Shown: in pieces, positions 36,246-44,865 of the stretch
How positions within the stretch are numbered: the first letter of the stretch is position 1
How the letters are laid out: every line of letters starts with the position of its first letter
Assembly (NCBI GenBank): GCA_964509335.1
Contig: CAZDXB010000004.1
Span: forward strand, 1-64,000
DNA: 64,000 nucleotides
Direction: 5' to 3'
Source: CAZDXB01 sp964509335
GTDB taxonomy: Bacteria; Bacteroidota; Ignavibacteria; Kapaibacteriales; UBA2268
The notes under the pieces: generated by a model
Databases searched by the model: none
What the model was told of the DNA's origin: nothing
Seen by the model: the letters and a program-made list of their open reading frames with translations, nothing else
Made by a program: the position numbers and the translations under genes

Positions 36246-37691
36246 CTATTTACGCTTAGAATACTCTCTTGCTTTTCCAACTAAACCGCTCGCCCAATTC
36301 TTCTGCCCGGAGGCGTGAACGTGAACGTAAGAAGCAAAAACGTTCCCGCTTAAAATTCCGTCTCGTCCATTTACCGCTCCCGACCCTCGCTTCATCTTCA
36401 AAACGGTCTTTAAATTCTCGTCATATTCAACAATTTCCGTGTAGTGAAACTCGTGTCCTTTAATCTCAGCGCCGTTCGGATAAAAACCGTTGTCAATGTC
36501 CGCTTCGGCGACGGAATAACCGTGCCCGGCGGGTTTAGCGTTCATCTTAGTTTTTATGGGCAATACGCCGGACAATTCAAACTCTTTGTCTTTATAAAAT
36601 AGCGACTCACCCAAAAATATCAAGCCGCCGCATTCGGCGTAAATCGGAAGACCGCCGTCTGCCGCTCTTTTTACCGATTTCATCAAACTTTTATTTCGTA
36701 CGAGAGCTTCCAAATTTGTTTCCGGGAATCCGCCTCCTATATATAAAGCGTCCAAATCGGGCAGTCTTTCCGAATCCAACGACGACACTTTTACTAATTC
36801 CGCTCCCAAACTCTCCAACGCTTCCAAATTCTCCGGATAATAAAATGAAAAAGCTCTGTCAAAGAAATATCCAATCTTTACTTTAGCGCCGCCTAATTCT
36901 TCGGATTCCTCCGTCATAGCAACTGGCTCAAGTTCTCCCGCCGATTTGCCAATTTCCAGAATTTTGTCAACGTCCACGTAACGCTCTACCATTTCGCTCG
37001 CCGTTTCTATAGCTTTCAAGGCGAAGTCGTGTTCGACGGGCGTAACGAGTCCTAAATGACGCGACGGCAGAACCGCTTCGTTTTTAATCTTTGGTATAGC
37101 TCCCAAAACGGGAACGCCCGCGTCGTTTTCAATAGCTTCCGAAACGACTTTTGCGTGCCTTTTTCCCGACACTTGGGTTAATACAACGCCGCTCAAATTA
37201 ACTTCTTCGTCCAGCTTCTTGCATCCGAGGACGAACGCGGCTACGGTTCTCGTTACTTTTCGCGGGCTTATTACTAATATCGTCGGAGCTTTTAGTATTT
37301 TAGCCGACTCCGCCGAACTATAGCTCCCGCGAGCGTCGAGTCCATCGTATAGACCGCGATTGCCTTCTATAAGAGCGATATCCTTGTTTTTAGAGCCTTT
37401 AATAAAAGCTCTCTTAATTGTCTCCTCGCTCATCAAGAAGCCGTCCAAATTCCTCGATTCGACGCCGGACGCCGCCTTTAGCCAAGCCGAATCGATATAA
37501 TCGGGACCTTTTTTAAAAGCGGCGGGCTTTAAATTCCTTCGTCGGAAAAGCCGCAATAGTCCGCAAGACAAAAACGTTTTGCCCGAATCGCCGCCAAGAC
37601 CGGCTATTAGTATTCTCGGTGTAAAACCCAAAGCAATCTCAATTTTAAAAGAACAAATCCCAGCCTTATACCAGCTTTTTCGAAGCCGCAA
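36246..37691 (-). CDS. dsrN: DsrN, siroheme amidase (cobyrinate a,c-diamide synthase-like)
   Basis: A CobB/CbiA-family protein of up to 481 residues. The N-terminal dethiobiotin-synthase-like ATPase has RILIAGLGGDSGKTFLSC (P-loop), FKKGPDYIDSAWL and the NLDGFLMSEE/EGNRGLYDG motifs. The C-terminal glutamine amidotransferase domain has YIGGGFPETN, the nucleophile in YAECGGLIFLGE and the partner His in KGHEFHYTE. In dsr clusters this protein converts siroheme to the siroheme amide used by DsrAB. The ATG at 37691 gives an odd basic leader; a TTG at about 37631 (LGFTPRI) may be the true start. It begins after the dsrABD terminator. Confidence 0.92.
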   Translation of the reverse strand: MRLRKSWYKAGICSFKIEIALGFTPRILIAGLGGDSGKTFLSCGLLRLFRRRNLKPAAFKKGPDYIDSAWLKAASGVESRNLDGFLMSEETIKRAFIKGSKNKDIALIEGNRGLYDGLDARGSYSSAESAKILKAPTILVISPRKVTRTVAAFVLGCKKLDEEVNLSGVVLTQVSGKRHAKVVSEAIENDAGVPVLGAIPKIKNEAVLPSRHLGLVTPVEHDFALKAIETASEMVERYVDVDKILEIGKSAGELEPVAMTEESEELGGAKVKIGYFFDRAFSFYYPENLEALESLGAELVKVSSLDSERLPDLDALYIGGGFPETNLEALVRNKSLMKSVKRAADGGLPIYAECGGLIFLGESLFYKDKEFELSGVLPIKTKMNAKPAGHGYSVAEADIDNGFYPNGAEIKGHEFHYTEIVEYDENLKTVLKMKRGSGAVNGRDGILSGNVFASYVHVHASGQKNWASGLVGKAREYSKRK

Positions 37692-37735
37692 AATTTCGCG
37701 AATTCGACAAAATCGGTATTAAAAATATTGACGAT

Positions 37736-37773
37736 AAAGAAAAATGGAAACGCGCGATAAAAATCGCGCGTTC
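37736..37773 (-). terminator. Rho-independent terminator after dsrD
   Basis: On the minus strand GGAACGCGCGAT, loop TTTT, ATCGCGCGTTTCC, then ATTTTTCTTT. The perfect GC-rich stem lies 13 bp after the dsrD stop and separates dsrABD from dsrN. Confidence 0.87.
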
Positions 37774-37785
37774 CCAAATTTTCAA

Positions 37786-38034
37786 TTAGTCGTTTGAGGC
37801 TCCCTCTTTATGAGGAACCTCCAAAAAGCTGCCGCCGAAGTAGGTCCAAACAAGCTTGCCTTCTTTGACTAGGTCGTTCATAGCCTTTTTGCCGTCTTTT
37901 CGCTTGTTGTAATTATCTTCGCCCCACTTCTCAATGCAAAGCTTATGCAAATCCATAGGCTTCCATTTCTTTTGTCCGGCTGTGCTCTTTATTGTCTTGT
38001 AGATAAAATCCTTAATTTCTTCTAGCGAAGCCAT
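37786..38034 (-). CDS. dsrD: DsrD, winged-helix protein of sulfite reduction
   Basis: An 82-residue protein matching DsrD: the SLEEIKDFIYKTI start, then KKWKPMDLHKLCIEKWGED and DLVKEGKLVWTYFGGS. DsrD is a small winged-helix protein found almost only in sulfate and sulfite reducers; it has been shown to act on DsrAB as an activator. Its presence is the strongest single marker here for the reductive direction. It lies 14 bp after dsrB with GGAGG before the ATG and closes the operon before a strong terminator. Confidence 0.96.
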   Translation of the reverse strand: MASLEEIKDFIYKTIKSTAGQKKWKPMDLHKLCIEKWGEDNYNKRKDGKKAMNDLVKEGKLVWTYFGGSFLEVPHKEGASND

Positions 38035-38048
38035 AAAAGCCTCCTTTT

Positions 38049-39131
38049 TTAATATGTCAAATGAGCGGATGTATGATAAGTCAATCCAGCGTGTTTGAAA
38101 TCGTCGATATGTTCTTTTTCAAACTCTATGCCGGTCTTCTTAAAGAATTTAGGCCAACCGATTCTTTCAATCCATTCGCCGATTCTTTCGTGTTTATGCG
38201 CGTCTTTCGCCCATACTTCGACGATATTTTTAATCGCGTCGACGGTCTCTGGCCATCTCGGCGGATTGTTAGGTATGAACGGAATCGCCAACTTCGAGAA
38301 CATTGGCTCGTGTCTGGCGTTCGAAACTTTTCCGCCAACCCAGATTGAAATACCGTCGTTCAACGGGTCGTTCAAAGGCATAGCCGGGCAAACCGTGTAG
38401 CAGTTAGCGCAGAACATACAAGCGTCTTCGTCAACTTCTACCGATTGATGACCTTCTACGGTCGCCGGTCTAATAGCCGCCGTCGGACACGAAGAAACCA
38501 ACGTTGGAATTTCGCATAATTTATGCAGATTCTCGTGGTCGATTTCCGGCGGTCTTCTGTGAACGCCTAATATCGCGATATCCGAGCAGTGAACGGCGCC
38601 GCACATATTCAAGCAGCAAGCCAAAGCTATTCTGATTTTCGCCGGTAATTTCATTTCTTTGAAATAATCGATTAGCTCATCCATTACGGCTTTTACAATG
38701 CCGGAAGCGTCGGTCGCCGCCGAGTGGCAGTGAACCCAGCCTTGAGTGTGAATAATACTCGTAATAGCCGTGCCTGTTCCGCCTACCGGATGTCCTAATT
38801 CCTGCAATTCCTTAATCAAAGGGTCGATGTTTTCTTCTTTCGTCAACAAAAATTCTATGTTGTGACGAGAAGTAAATCTGAAAAATCCGTTGCAATATTT
38901 ATCCGCCAAATCGGCGAATTGTCTCATTTTCTTTGTGCTTACAAGCCTCGGCGAGCCGGCTCTTACTGAATAAAGTTTATCTCCCGACTCGGATTCGTGC
39001 ATTAAAACTCCCGCTCTCGGAATTTCGTGATACTTCCACTTGCCATAGTTCTCTTTGATAACCGGCGGCAAAAATTTACTATAATGAGGCGGTCCAATAT
39101 CTGTTATTCTCTTAGATTGATCTTCAGCCAT
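38049..39131 (-). CDS. dsrB: Dissimilatory sulfite reductase, beta subunit
   Basis: A 360-residue DsrB. The coupled siroheme/4Fe-4S ligand motif is in ACCLNMCGAVHCSDIAILG; the inserted ferredoxin domain has CMFCANCYTVCPAMPLND. Other family landmarks are the SRHNIEFLLT strand, GHPVGGTGTAITSIIHTQGW and CHSAATDASGIVKAVMDEL. With DsrA it forms the alpha2-beta2 enzyme that reduces sulfite by up to four electrons and passes the sulfur to DsrC. It lies 46 bp after dsrA and 14 bp before dsrD. Length is normal. Subunit assignment rests on the CCLNMCG form of the motif. Confidence 0.97.
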   Translation of the reverse strand: MAEDQSKRITDIGPPHYSKFLPPVIKENYGKWKYHEIPRAGVLMHESESGDKLYSVRAGSPRLVSTKKMRQFADLADKYCNGFFRFTSRHNIEFLLTKEENIDPLIKELQELGHPVGGTGTAITSIIHTQGWVHCHSAATDASGIVKAVMDELIDYFKEMKLPAKIRIALACCLNMCGAVHCSDIAILGVHRRPPEIDHENLHKLCEIPTLVSSCPTAAIRPATVEGHQSVEVDEDACMFCANCYTVCPAMPLNDPLNDGISIWVGGKVSNARHEPMFSKLAIPFIPNNPPRWPETVDAIKNIVEVWAKDAHKHERIGEWIERIGWPKFFKKTGIEFEKEHIDDFKHAGLTYHTSAHLTY

Positions 39132-39177
39132 TTTTTATCTCCGAAATTTGTTTTTAAAATATTTATTTTATTTCTTT

Positions 39178-40395
39178 TTATTCTTCTTCGTCGCCTTCTT
39201 CGAAATACTCTTCGAAAAAGATATAAGGATTCTCGCGAGGATGCGCAATCATTTCCGGTATTGGTTCCAGACCGATTTCTTCGACAAAGTTTCCTAAGCC
39301 GATTCTTTGAATAAACTCGCCAATCCTTTCGCGAACCTTGCCTTCTTCGCTCCATAAGTCCCAAATCTCGTCAACCATATCCCAAAAGTCCGAAAGATTT
39401 TCATCAAAAGGCTCTTCAATCTTCATAAACGGAATGAATACAGACGATAACATAGCTCCCTCGATAATCGGGGCTTTCGCGCCGATTAGAACAACGGCGC
39501 CTCTGTCGTCGCCCGGAGCCAAGGCTTTAGGCATTACGTTTATGCAGTGCATACAATGCCTACAGCTTTCGTTGTCAATATCTAATTTTTCGCCGTCCCA
39601 TTTCATACATTTACCGGGGCAGTTGAGAACTACTTCGTTAAATATATCGACTCCGTTGTTAGCGTATTCTTTTACTTTCCCTTGGTCGATTTTTATATCG
39701 TCTCTCCAAGTTCCGATAATAGAAATATCAGACCTAGCAATCGAAGCTACGCAATCGTTCGGGCAACCCGACATTTTAAATTTACTCTTGTAAGGGAAGA
39801 ACGGACGGTGCAACTCGTCCTGATACTTCATAGTAATGAAATGCGTCAAAGCCATCGTGTCGTAGCAAGCCCATTCGCAACGCGATTGACCGCAGCAACA
39901 GCTAGGCGTTCTCATATCCGAACCCGAACCTCCAATATCAAAATCGATTTCTGCCAAAGCCTGGAATGTCGGCTCTAATTCGTCCGTCGTCGTTCCGAGT
40001 AAAATAATGTCGCCCGTCGAACCGTGCATATTCAGCAATCCCGAACCGTGTTCATCCCAGATATCGCATATTTTACGCATTACATCGGAAGTGTAATACC
40101 AACCGGCTGGTTGATTTATTCGCATAGTATGAAAATGCGAAACGTTCGGGAACTCATCGGGAACGTCCACGTATCTGCCGATAACGCCGCCGCCGTAGCC
40201 CATAACGCCTACGATGCCGCCGTGCTTCCAGTGTCCTATTTTTTCCCGATACGACTTCTCCAAAACGCCGAGAACGTCGTTAGACATCACGTTGTTTTCG
40301 GCAGCCATTTTAATTTCCGTTACGAAACTTGGCCATTCCCCCTTCTCTAAATCGTCTATTAGAGGGGTGTCGTATTTTTTCATTTCAACTGCCAT
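39178..40395 (-). CDS. dsrA: Dissimilatory sulfite reductase, alpha subunit
   Basis: A 405-residue DsrA. Landmarks: HFHTMRINQPAGWYYTSDVM, the GSTGDIILLG strand, the cluster motif CCGQSRCEWACYDTMALTH, the siroheme region KFKMSGCPNDCVASIARSD and the ferredoxin domain CRHCMHCINVMPKAL. It carries a siroheme/4Fe-4S centre and an extra 4Fe-4S cluster. AGGAG precedes the ATG. It lies 43 bp after qmoC, so it is almost certainly transcribed with the zinc-ribbon, YkgJ and qmoC genes upstream, followed by dsrB and dsrD. The C-terminus is acidic (EEYFEEGDEEE), slightly longer than in many homologues. Confidence 0.97.
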   Translation of the reverse strand: MAVEMKKYDTPLIDDLEKGEWPSFVTEIKMAAENNVMSNDVLGVLEKSYREKIGHWKHGGIVGVMGYGGGVIGRYVDVPDEFPNVSHFHTMRINQPAGWYYTSDVMRKICDIWDEHGSGLLNMHGSTGDIILLGTTTDELEPTFQALAEIDFDIGGSGSDMRTPSCCCGQSRCEWACYDTMALTHFITMKYQDELHRPFFPYKSKFKMSGCPNDCVASIARSDISIIGTWRDDIKIDQGKVKEYANNGVDIFNEVVLNCPGKCMKWDGEKLDIDNESCRHCMHCINVMPKALAPGDDRGAVVLIGAKAPIIEGAMLSSVFIPFMKIEEPFDENLSDFWDMVDEIWDLWSEEGKVRERIGEFIQRIGLGNFVEEIGLEPIPEMIAHPRENPYIFFEEYFEEGDEEE

Positions 40396-40438
40396 ATTAA
40401 CTCCTTTTAAAATTTAATGAATCATAACAATTAATCTA

Positions 40439-41650
40439 CTAATTTTTATTAACGAAAACTTTCGGCTTGTTTTCCCTTCCGTGCATCTTCAAATAAGTTA
40501 ACCCTAAAAATCTATAGGGCATATGCGCGAATTTTGAGTAAGGCATATACCACAGCAAAAAGAACACAAGCGTCAAATGAATAAAATAAGTCGCGTAAGC
40601 TATCCAAGCTACGTCGCTCAATCTAACAAATACAAGAGCCATTCCCGTCAGAGCTACTCCGAAAATTATCCATAAGAACAATAAATCATTGTAAACGCTT
40701 TTACCTTCTTGCTCTTTGGTCTTTATTCTTTTCATAATAAACAGCAACAATCCAATGACTAAAAACAACCCCGATATTAATCCTAAAATCTTAACCGGAT
40801 GGGCTAAATTCATCGGATAGGGCAAATGGAACGATATCGAAGTTAAAAACTCGCTTCCGAAATACTCGCCGTAATGGTGGATTTCGCCGACTACGACTAA
40901 AGCCGTCGCTATCATTGTGCCGATAAAACCGTAAAAAGCGTAAAGATGCCCCCAATGCCTGTTTGAGTTCTCCTCGCAAGAAGAAAAATGCTTGTGCCTT
41001 AGAAAATCGATTAAAACTTTCCAAACCGCCGCGAGGAAAGACATCTGAGGCGTACCGTAATCGCTTTTAACTTTCATACTTTTCCAATAATTAGAAAGCC
41101 CGACCCCGAGAAGAGCGAATATTAAAACATTACCCGGAATAAAAACAGCTTCTATCACTAATTTATTGACAAAATCGGCGTATTCCAAGCCGCCTTCGCT
41201 AACGGCGAATAAAGAACCTTCAAAACCTCTGATTCCATACGTCGCTAAAACCATTAAAAATATTACGAATGCCGAGAATAGAAACAACCAAGGCAGATGT
41301 TTAGGTTCGGACAAAGCCTTGCCCATAAACTTAGGCTTAGCGAACATTCTGTAAACGTAAGACCTAATAGCTCCCATTAAATCGGCGGGTCTAGCTCCTC
41401 TAGGGCATTGCTTGCTGCAATCCATACATCCGTGGCATAGCCAAACGTCGGCGTCCGAAATCAAATCTTCTTTCTGTCCCCAACCCGCTTTTATCATCTC
41501 TTTTCGAGGGAACGCGTATTCTTTGGGGGAAAGCGCGCATACGACAGAGCAAGTAGCGCATTGGAAGCACTTTTTCATTGTCTCGCCGCCATGTTTCTTC
41601 AAATGTTTGATGAAATCTACGTCGGCGTCAAGTTTTCTTCTATTATCCAA
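40439..41650 (-). CDS. qmoC: QmoC-like membrane quinone-interacting oxidoreductase subunit
   Basis: A 403-residue fusion of an HdrC-like ferredoxin domain and an HdrE/NarI-like cytochrome b membrane part, the architecture of QmoC. The cluster motifs are CFQCATCSVVC (C28-C38) and CHGCMDCSKQCP (C72-C82). About six membrane segments follow residue ~115 (for example FLFSAFVIFLMVLATYGI, YAFYGFIGTMIATALVVVG, ILGLISGLFLVIGLLLFIM), with conserved His for heme b. QmoC takes electrons from the quinol pool and, with QmoA and QmoB, passes them to AprBA. No qmoA or qmoB is in the window. The start at 41650 is TTG with AGGGAAAG upstream; a later ATG at residue 25 is too close to the first Cys motif to be likely. 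Confidence 0.88.
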   Translation of the reverse strand: MDNRRKLDADVDFIKHLKKHGGETMKKCFQCATCSVVCALSPKEYAFPRKEMIKAGWGQKEDLISDADVWLCHGCMDCSKQCPRGARPADLMGAIRSYVYRMFAKPKFMGKALSEPKHLPWLFLFSAFVIFLMVLATYGIRGFEGSLFAVSEGGLEYADFVNKLVIEAVFIPGNVLIFALLGVGLSNYWKSMKVKSDYGTPQMSFLAAVWKVLIDFLRHKHFSSCEENSNRHWGHLYAFYGFIGTMIATALVVVGEIHHYGEYFGSEFLTSISFHLPYPMNLAHPVKILGLISGLFLVIGLLLFIMKRIKTKEQEGKSVYNDLLFLWIIFGVALTGMALVFVRLSDVAWIAYATYFIHLTLVFFLLWYMPYSKFAHMPYRFLGLTYLKMHGRENKPKVFVNKN

Positions 41651-41688
41651 AACTACTTTCCCTTAATATTCCACAAATAAATTATATT

Positions 41689-42498
41689 CTATTTATTATA
41701 ATTTTCAAACGCTTTTTTATATTTGTCGCTCAGCCGCAAAGTCTTTTCGCCAAACAAACTAAACCTCAAAAATTTAAAGCCGAACTTCAGCAATTCCTCG
41801 TCGTCCTTTTTCATCTTCTCTTTCATTTTCGGCTTTACATCGAACCGCTTAAAGAAAGTACTGTGAAAAACCAAGGCTCTAAATTTGTCTATATCGTAGC
41901 AAACAGTATAGAACATTTCCAACTTAATCGGCTCTTTTACCATCCCTTTGAGGAATTTCTGATGCAATGAAATTTCTTTAAACGTTTCGCCAAGTTCGGC
42001 GTATTTCTCCGCCCCTTGGTCTTTTATCCACTCTTCAACCGTCCATTCTTTATCTTCGCCGAATCCTTCGCAGACGTCTTCGCGAAGCAAAAAGTAAAAC
42101 TCCTCGTCTAAATTTTCGTCCGTTTCGCTCGGAGAGGCGACCCCCACGGGAAACATCCGGCAAGACCACGGTCTGTCTTCGTAAACTGAACATCCATCGT
42201 CGGTTACAAATTTACAATTCAATGAATCGTCGTCCATACGCAGCATAACGACCGGATGCTTTAAGTTCTCGTCCAAGGGCATAATCGTATATTTTTTCAA
42301 GAACTCCGAAGAACTTATGCCGAGACGATTTTTCAATCTAATGATATCGTATGGCGTCAAAAATATATTTACGTCGTTGCAACATTTATTAAAGCAAGGC
42401 ATATCCGGGCGGCAAGCGAACCCGAACTTGTCGCTCTTTTTCATCCTCGGATAGTCCTTAAGGATTTTCTCTTTGAATTCTTTAGCTTTCGTTTCCAT
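41689..42498 (-). CDS. YkgJ-family cysteine-cluster protein
   Basis: A 269-residue protein with the YkgJ (CxxCC) cluster: FACRPDMPCFNKCCNDV near the N-terminus, then the second half of the motif, NCKFVTDDGCSVYEDRPWSC followed by RMFP. These Cys are thought to bind zinc or an Fe-S cluster. The C-terminal half is helical and charged (KMKEKMKKDDEELLKFGFKF) without further motifs. Its role is unknown. It is the second gene of the dsr operon, 21 bp after the zinc-ribbon gene and 38 bp before qmoC, so a part in cluster assembly, or in folding or protection of sulfur enzymes, is plausible but unproven. Confidence 0.8.
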   Translation of the reverse strand: METKAKEFKEKILKDYPRMKKSDKFGFACRPDMPCFNKCCNDVNIFLTPYDIIRLKNRLGISSSEFLKKYTIMPLDENLKHPVVMLRMDDDSLNCKFVTDDGCSVYEDRPWSCRMFPVGVASPSETDENLDEEFYFLLREDVCEGFGEDKEWTVEEWIKDQGAEKYAELGETFKEISLHQKFLKGMVKEPIKLEMFYTVCYDIDKFRALVFHSTFFKRFDVKPKMKEKMKKDDEELLKFGFKFLRFSLFGEKTLRLSDKYKKAFENYNK

Positions 42499-42519
42499 TT
42501 ATATAACCCGTAATCATTT

Positions 42520-42789
42520 TCAAATTTTAACTTTTCTTACGACCCAATCCTTCATATCGTCGGGCGATTTCACCGGAATGGGACCTTCTTCGCCGTTTTC
42601 CGGATTGTATTTATATCTATAAGAAGCGCTGACTTTAAACCGCTCCTTCATCCACGTCCATCCGCGAACGTAATAAGGACACTCGTCGGACATACAAATC
42701 AAAAAGTATTCTACGCCCCAGTCGGACTCCGGCGGCATTAACACCTTCTCCAGCTTTTTGCCGCAATATTTGCAAACTTTCTCTTTCAT
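42520..42789 (-). CDS. Small zinc-ribbon protein, first gene of the dsr operon
   Basis: About 89 residues starting MKEKVCKYCGKKLEKVL. I chose the ATG at 42789; the longer frame uses a TTG at 42819 and adds a non-conserved hydrophobic leader. Two Cys pairs form a zinc ribbon: VCKYCGKK, then ICMSDECPYYVRGW, which resembles ogr/Delta-type or similar small Zn ribbons. The rest (KVSASYRYKYNPENGEEGP) is polar. Its function is unknown. It sits directly behind a perfect 32-bp palindrome and at the head of a likely six-gene unit with ykgJ, qmoC, dsrA, dsrB and dsrD, so a regulatory or assembly role is possible. Confidence 0.72.
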   Translation of the reverse strand: MKEKVCKYCGKKLEKVLMPPESDWGVEYFLICMSDECPYYVRGWTWMKERFKVSASYRYKYNPENGEEGPIPVKSPDDMKDWVVRKVKI

Positions 42790-42836
42790 AACTTTAACCA
42801 AATTAATTATTAAATCCAATTAAAACCGGAGCGCAA

Positions 42837-42868
42837 AATTTAACGGTATTTAATAATACCGTTAAATT
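42837..42868. promoter_or_regulatory. Perfect 32-bp palindrome in the leader of the dsr operon
   Basis: Arms of 14 bp, AATTTAACGGTATT and AATACCGTTAAATT, around TAAT. It lies between the aprA terminator (42878-42920) and the start codon at 42789, that is 48 bp upstream of the first gene of the dsr operon. It has no T-run, so it is more likely an operator or leader hairpin than a terminator. Confidence 0.6.
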
Positions 42869-42877
42869 CTGCGTTCG

Positions 42878-42920
42878 AAAAATAAATCGAAGCGCCCCGA
42901 ACAAACTTCGGGACGCTTCG
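42878..42920 (-). terminator. Rho-independent terminator after aprA
   Basis: On the minus strand CGAAGCGTCCCGAAG, loop TTTG, TTCGGGGCGCTTCG, then ATTTATTTTT. The stem is long with one mismatch. It lies 11 bp after the aprA stop and separates sat-aprBA from the dsr operon. Confidence 0.88.
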
Positions 42921-42930
42921 GTAAAATCAA

Positions 42931-44805
42931 CTAAAATATATGCTTAATCTCTTTCGTGAATACGTCCCACTTGTCTTCTTTAACGTCGTAGGTCAAGTTC
43001 ACGAATTTCTCCCAATTGTCGTTGTCGATTTCGGGAGTGTCGGCTCTGAAGTAGTAGCCGGGCCAACGAGTTTCTTCGCGGAAGAGAATCGTTCTTACGT
43101 GAGCTTCAGCTTGCCACGTTCTTTGAACGTTTTCCCAACATCTCATTAACTCGTGCTCGTCCTCGGCGGCTAACTTCTCAGCGTCTTCATTCAAGAAATT
43201 AAGCAAGTGCATCGCTTTTTCGAGCATCGGCTTGTTAGTCTTGAATTGCGCGGATACGCCGCCCGCGTATTCGTCCATAATCTTCTGCAATCTAAACATA
43301 TACATCTTCGGACGAATGTAATTCGGGTTAATATCCGGGTCGGTCGTTTCTTTTTGATGCTCTTCGAATACCTTCAACGGCTTCAAAATCTTCTCTTTCA
43401 AAGCGTCTATTTCCGCCTGGTCGTAATTGTGAGACGGATTTTCTTTTAATATATATTCGATAGCGGCTTTGCCGGCGATTCTACCTTCGGCGTGAGAACC
43501 GGAGGAGAACTTATGACTCGAAGCGCCCGTAGCGTCTCCGGCGGCGAACAGACCTTTTACGGTCGTCATATTCGCGTAGCCCCAGAAATACTCGTCGGGA
43601 GCCAAGTCCTTCGGACCGGAAACCCAAGCGCCGGAAGCGCCGGAGTGCGAGCCGATGAAGTAAGGTTCGGCGGCGGCGATTTCCGAAGGTTCTTTCTCGG
43701 GAAATACGTCCGTCGAAGCCCACAACAACGCCTGAGAAATTGTCATATCGAGGAAGTCTTCCCAAGCTTCGGCTTCCAATTCTTTCATCTTCTTCTTGTA
43801 GCCTTTTGGGTCGTCTTTATAGGCTTCCGCTATATTGCTAATAGCTTCTTCGGTTTTCATATAAACAGGTCCTAATCCGTCCATCGTGTCGAGCATACCA
43901 AGCCAGTTTCTCAAGTTAGCGGGCATAGGTTTGACTTTGCCGTATGGCAGCCACTTCTCAAGCTCGTCTCTTCTTTCTACCATATACTCGCCGCCGGCGG
44001 CGGATATAGCTCTAGATTTGAACAGCAAGAACCAAGCGCCAACGGGACCGTAAGCGTCTTTAAATCTAACCGGTATAAATCTTACTTCCTGGCAAGTCAT
44101 CTCGGCGCCCGCTCTAATCGTAAAGTAAGCGCTCGTGCCGGAATTCCAAGGCGGATACCACGCTCTACCTAATCCTTCGCCGGCGGATCTAGGTTTGAAT
44201 ACGTGAACGGCGCCGCCCGCTCCGATATAAACGGCTTTTGCTTTAAATACATAGAATTTGTTTTCTCTTGTGCTGAATCCAACGGCGCCGGAAATTTTAT
44301 CGCCGTCCATTAGCGGTTCAACTATGAAAACTCTTTCTAAAATATTGTCCATTCCCAAAGCGTTTTTGGCGGCTTCGGCGACGATTACTTTATAAGATTC
44401 GCCGTTAATCATAATCTGCCATCTTCCTTCGTGAACGTAATTGCCTTCCTCGTCCTTCCAAATGGGCAGTCCCCATTTTTCAAATAAATGGACTGAGGAG
44501 TCAACGTGACGGGCGATGTTAGCGACCAAATCTTCTCTGGTGATGCCCATCAAGTCGTTTCGCACGTAATCTACGTAATTTTTGATAGTGTTTTTTCCGC
44601 CTTTTAAATCGACGTATTGGTTAATAGCGGAAAGACCCATAGCGACCGCGCCGCTTCTGTCCAACGCGGCTTTATCGACTAACGTAATCTTTACGTCGTT
44701 CTTTTTAGCCCAGTGAGCCGCTTCCACCGCGGCGCCACAAGCCGACATACCGCCTCCAATAATGAGAAAGTCGGTGTTGACTTCTACAGTTTCAAAATTT
44801 GTCAT
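42931..44805 (-). CDS. aprA: Adenylylsulfate (APS) reductase, alpha subunit
   Basis: A 624-residue FAD protein of the fumarate-reductase fold, full length for AprA. Landmarks: TDFLIIGGGMSACGAAVEAA (FAD Rossmann motif), LDRSGAVAMGLSAINQYVD, the substrate region RWQIMINGESYKVIVAEAA, FTIRAGAEMTCQEVRFIPV, FIGSHSGASGAWVSGPKDLA and SSHKFSSGSHAEGRIAGKAA. It reduces APS to sulfite and AMP (or the reverse) with electrons from AprB. AGGAG precedes the ATG. It lies 60 bp after aprB and ends at a strong terminator, so sat-aprB-aprA form a unit. Active-site residues look intact by eye. Confidence 0.97.
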   Translation of the reverse strand: MTNFETVEVNTDFLIIGGGMSACGAAVEAAHWAKKNDVKITLVDKAALDRSGAVAMGLSAINQYVDLKGGKNTIKNYVDYVRNDLMGITREDLVANIARHVDSSVHLFEKWGLPIWKDEEGNYVHEGRWQIMINGESYKVIVAEAAKNALGMDNILERVFIVEPLMDGDKISGAVGFSTRENKFYVFKAKAVYIGAGGAVHVFKPRSAGEGLGRAWYPPWNSGTSAYFTIRAGAEMTCQEVRFIPVRFKDAYGPVGAWFLLFKSRAISAAGGEYMVERRDELEKWLPYGKVKPMPANLRNWLGMLDTMDGLGPVYMKTEEAISNIAEAYKDDPKGYKKKMKELEAEAWEDFLDMTISQALLWASTDVFPEKEPSEIAAAEPYFIGSHSGASGAWVSGPKDLAPDEYFWGYANMTTVKGLFAAGDATGASSHKFSSGSHAEGRIAGKAAIEYILKENPSHNYDQAEIDALKEKILKPLKVFEEHQKETTDPDINPNYIRPKMYMFRLQKIMDEYAGGVSAQFKTNKPMLEKAMHLLNFLNEDAEKLAAEDEHELMRCWENVQRTWQAEAHVRTILFREETRWPGYYFRADTPEIDNDNWEKFVNLTYDVKEDKWDVFTKEIKHIF

Positions 44806-44865
44806 AGCTCTTTTACTCCTATTTCAATTTATTATTAATAATAATTTTCAAAAAATTACCGCGGC

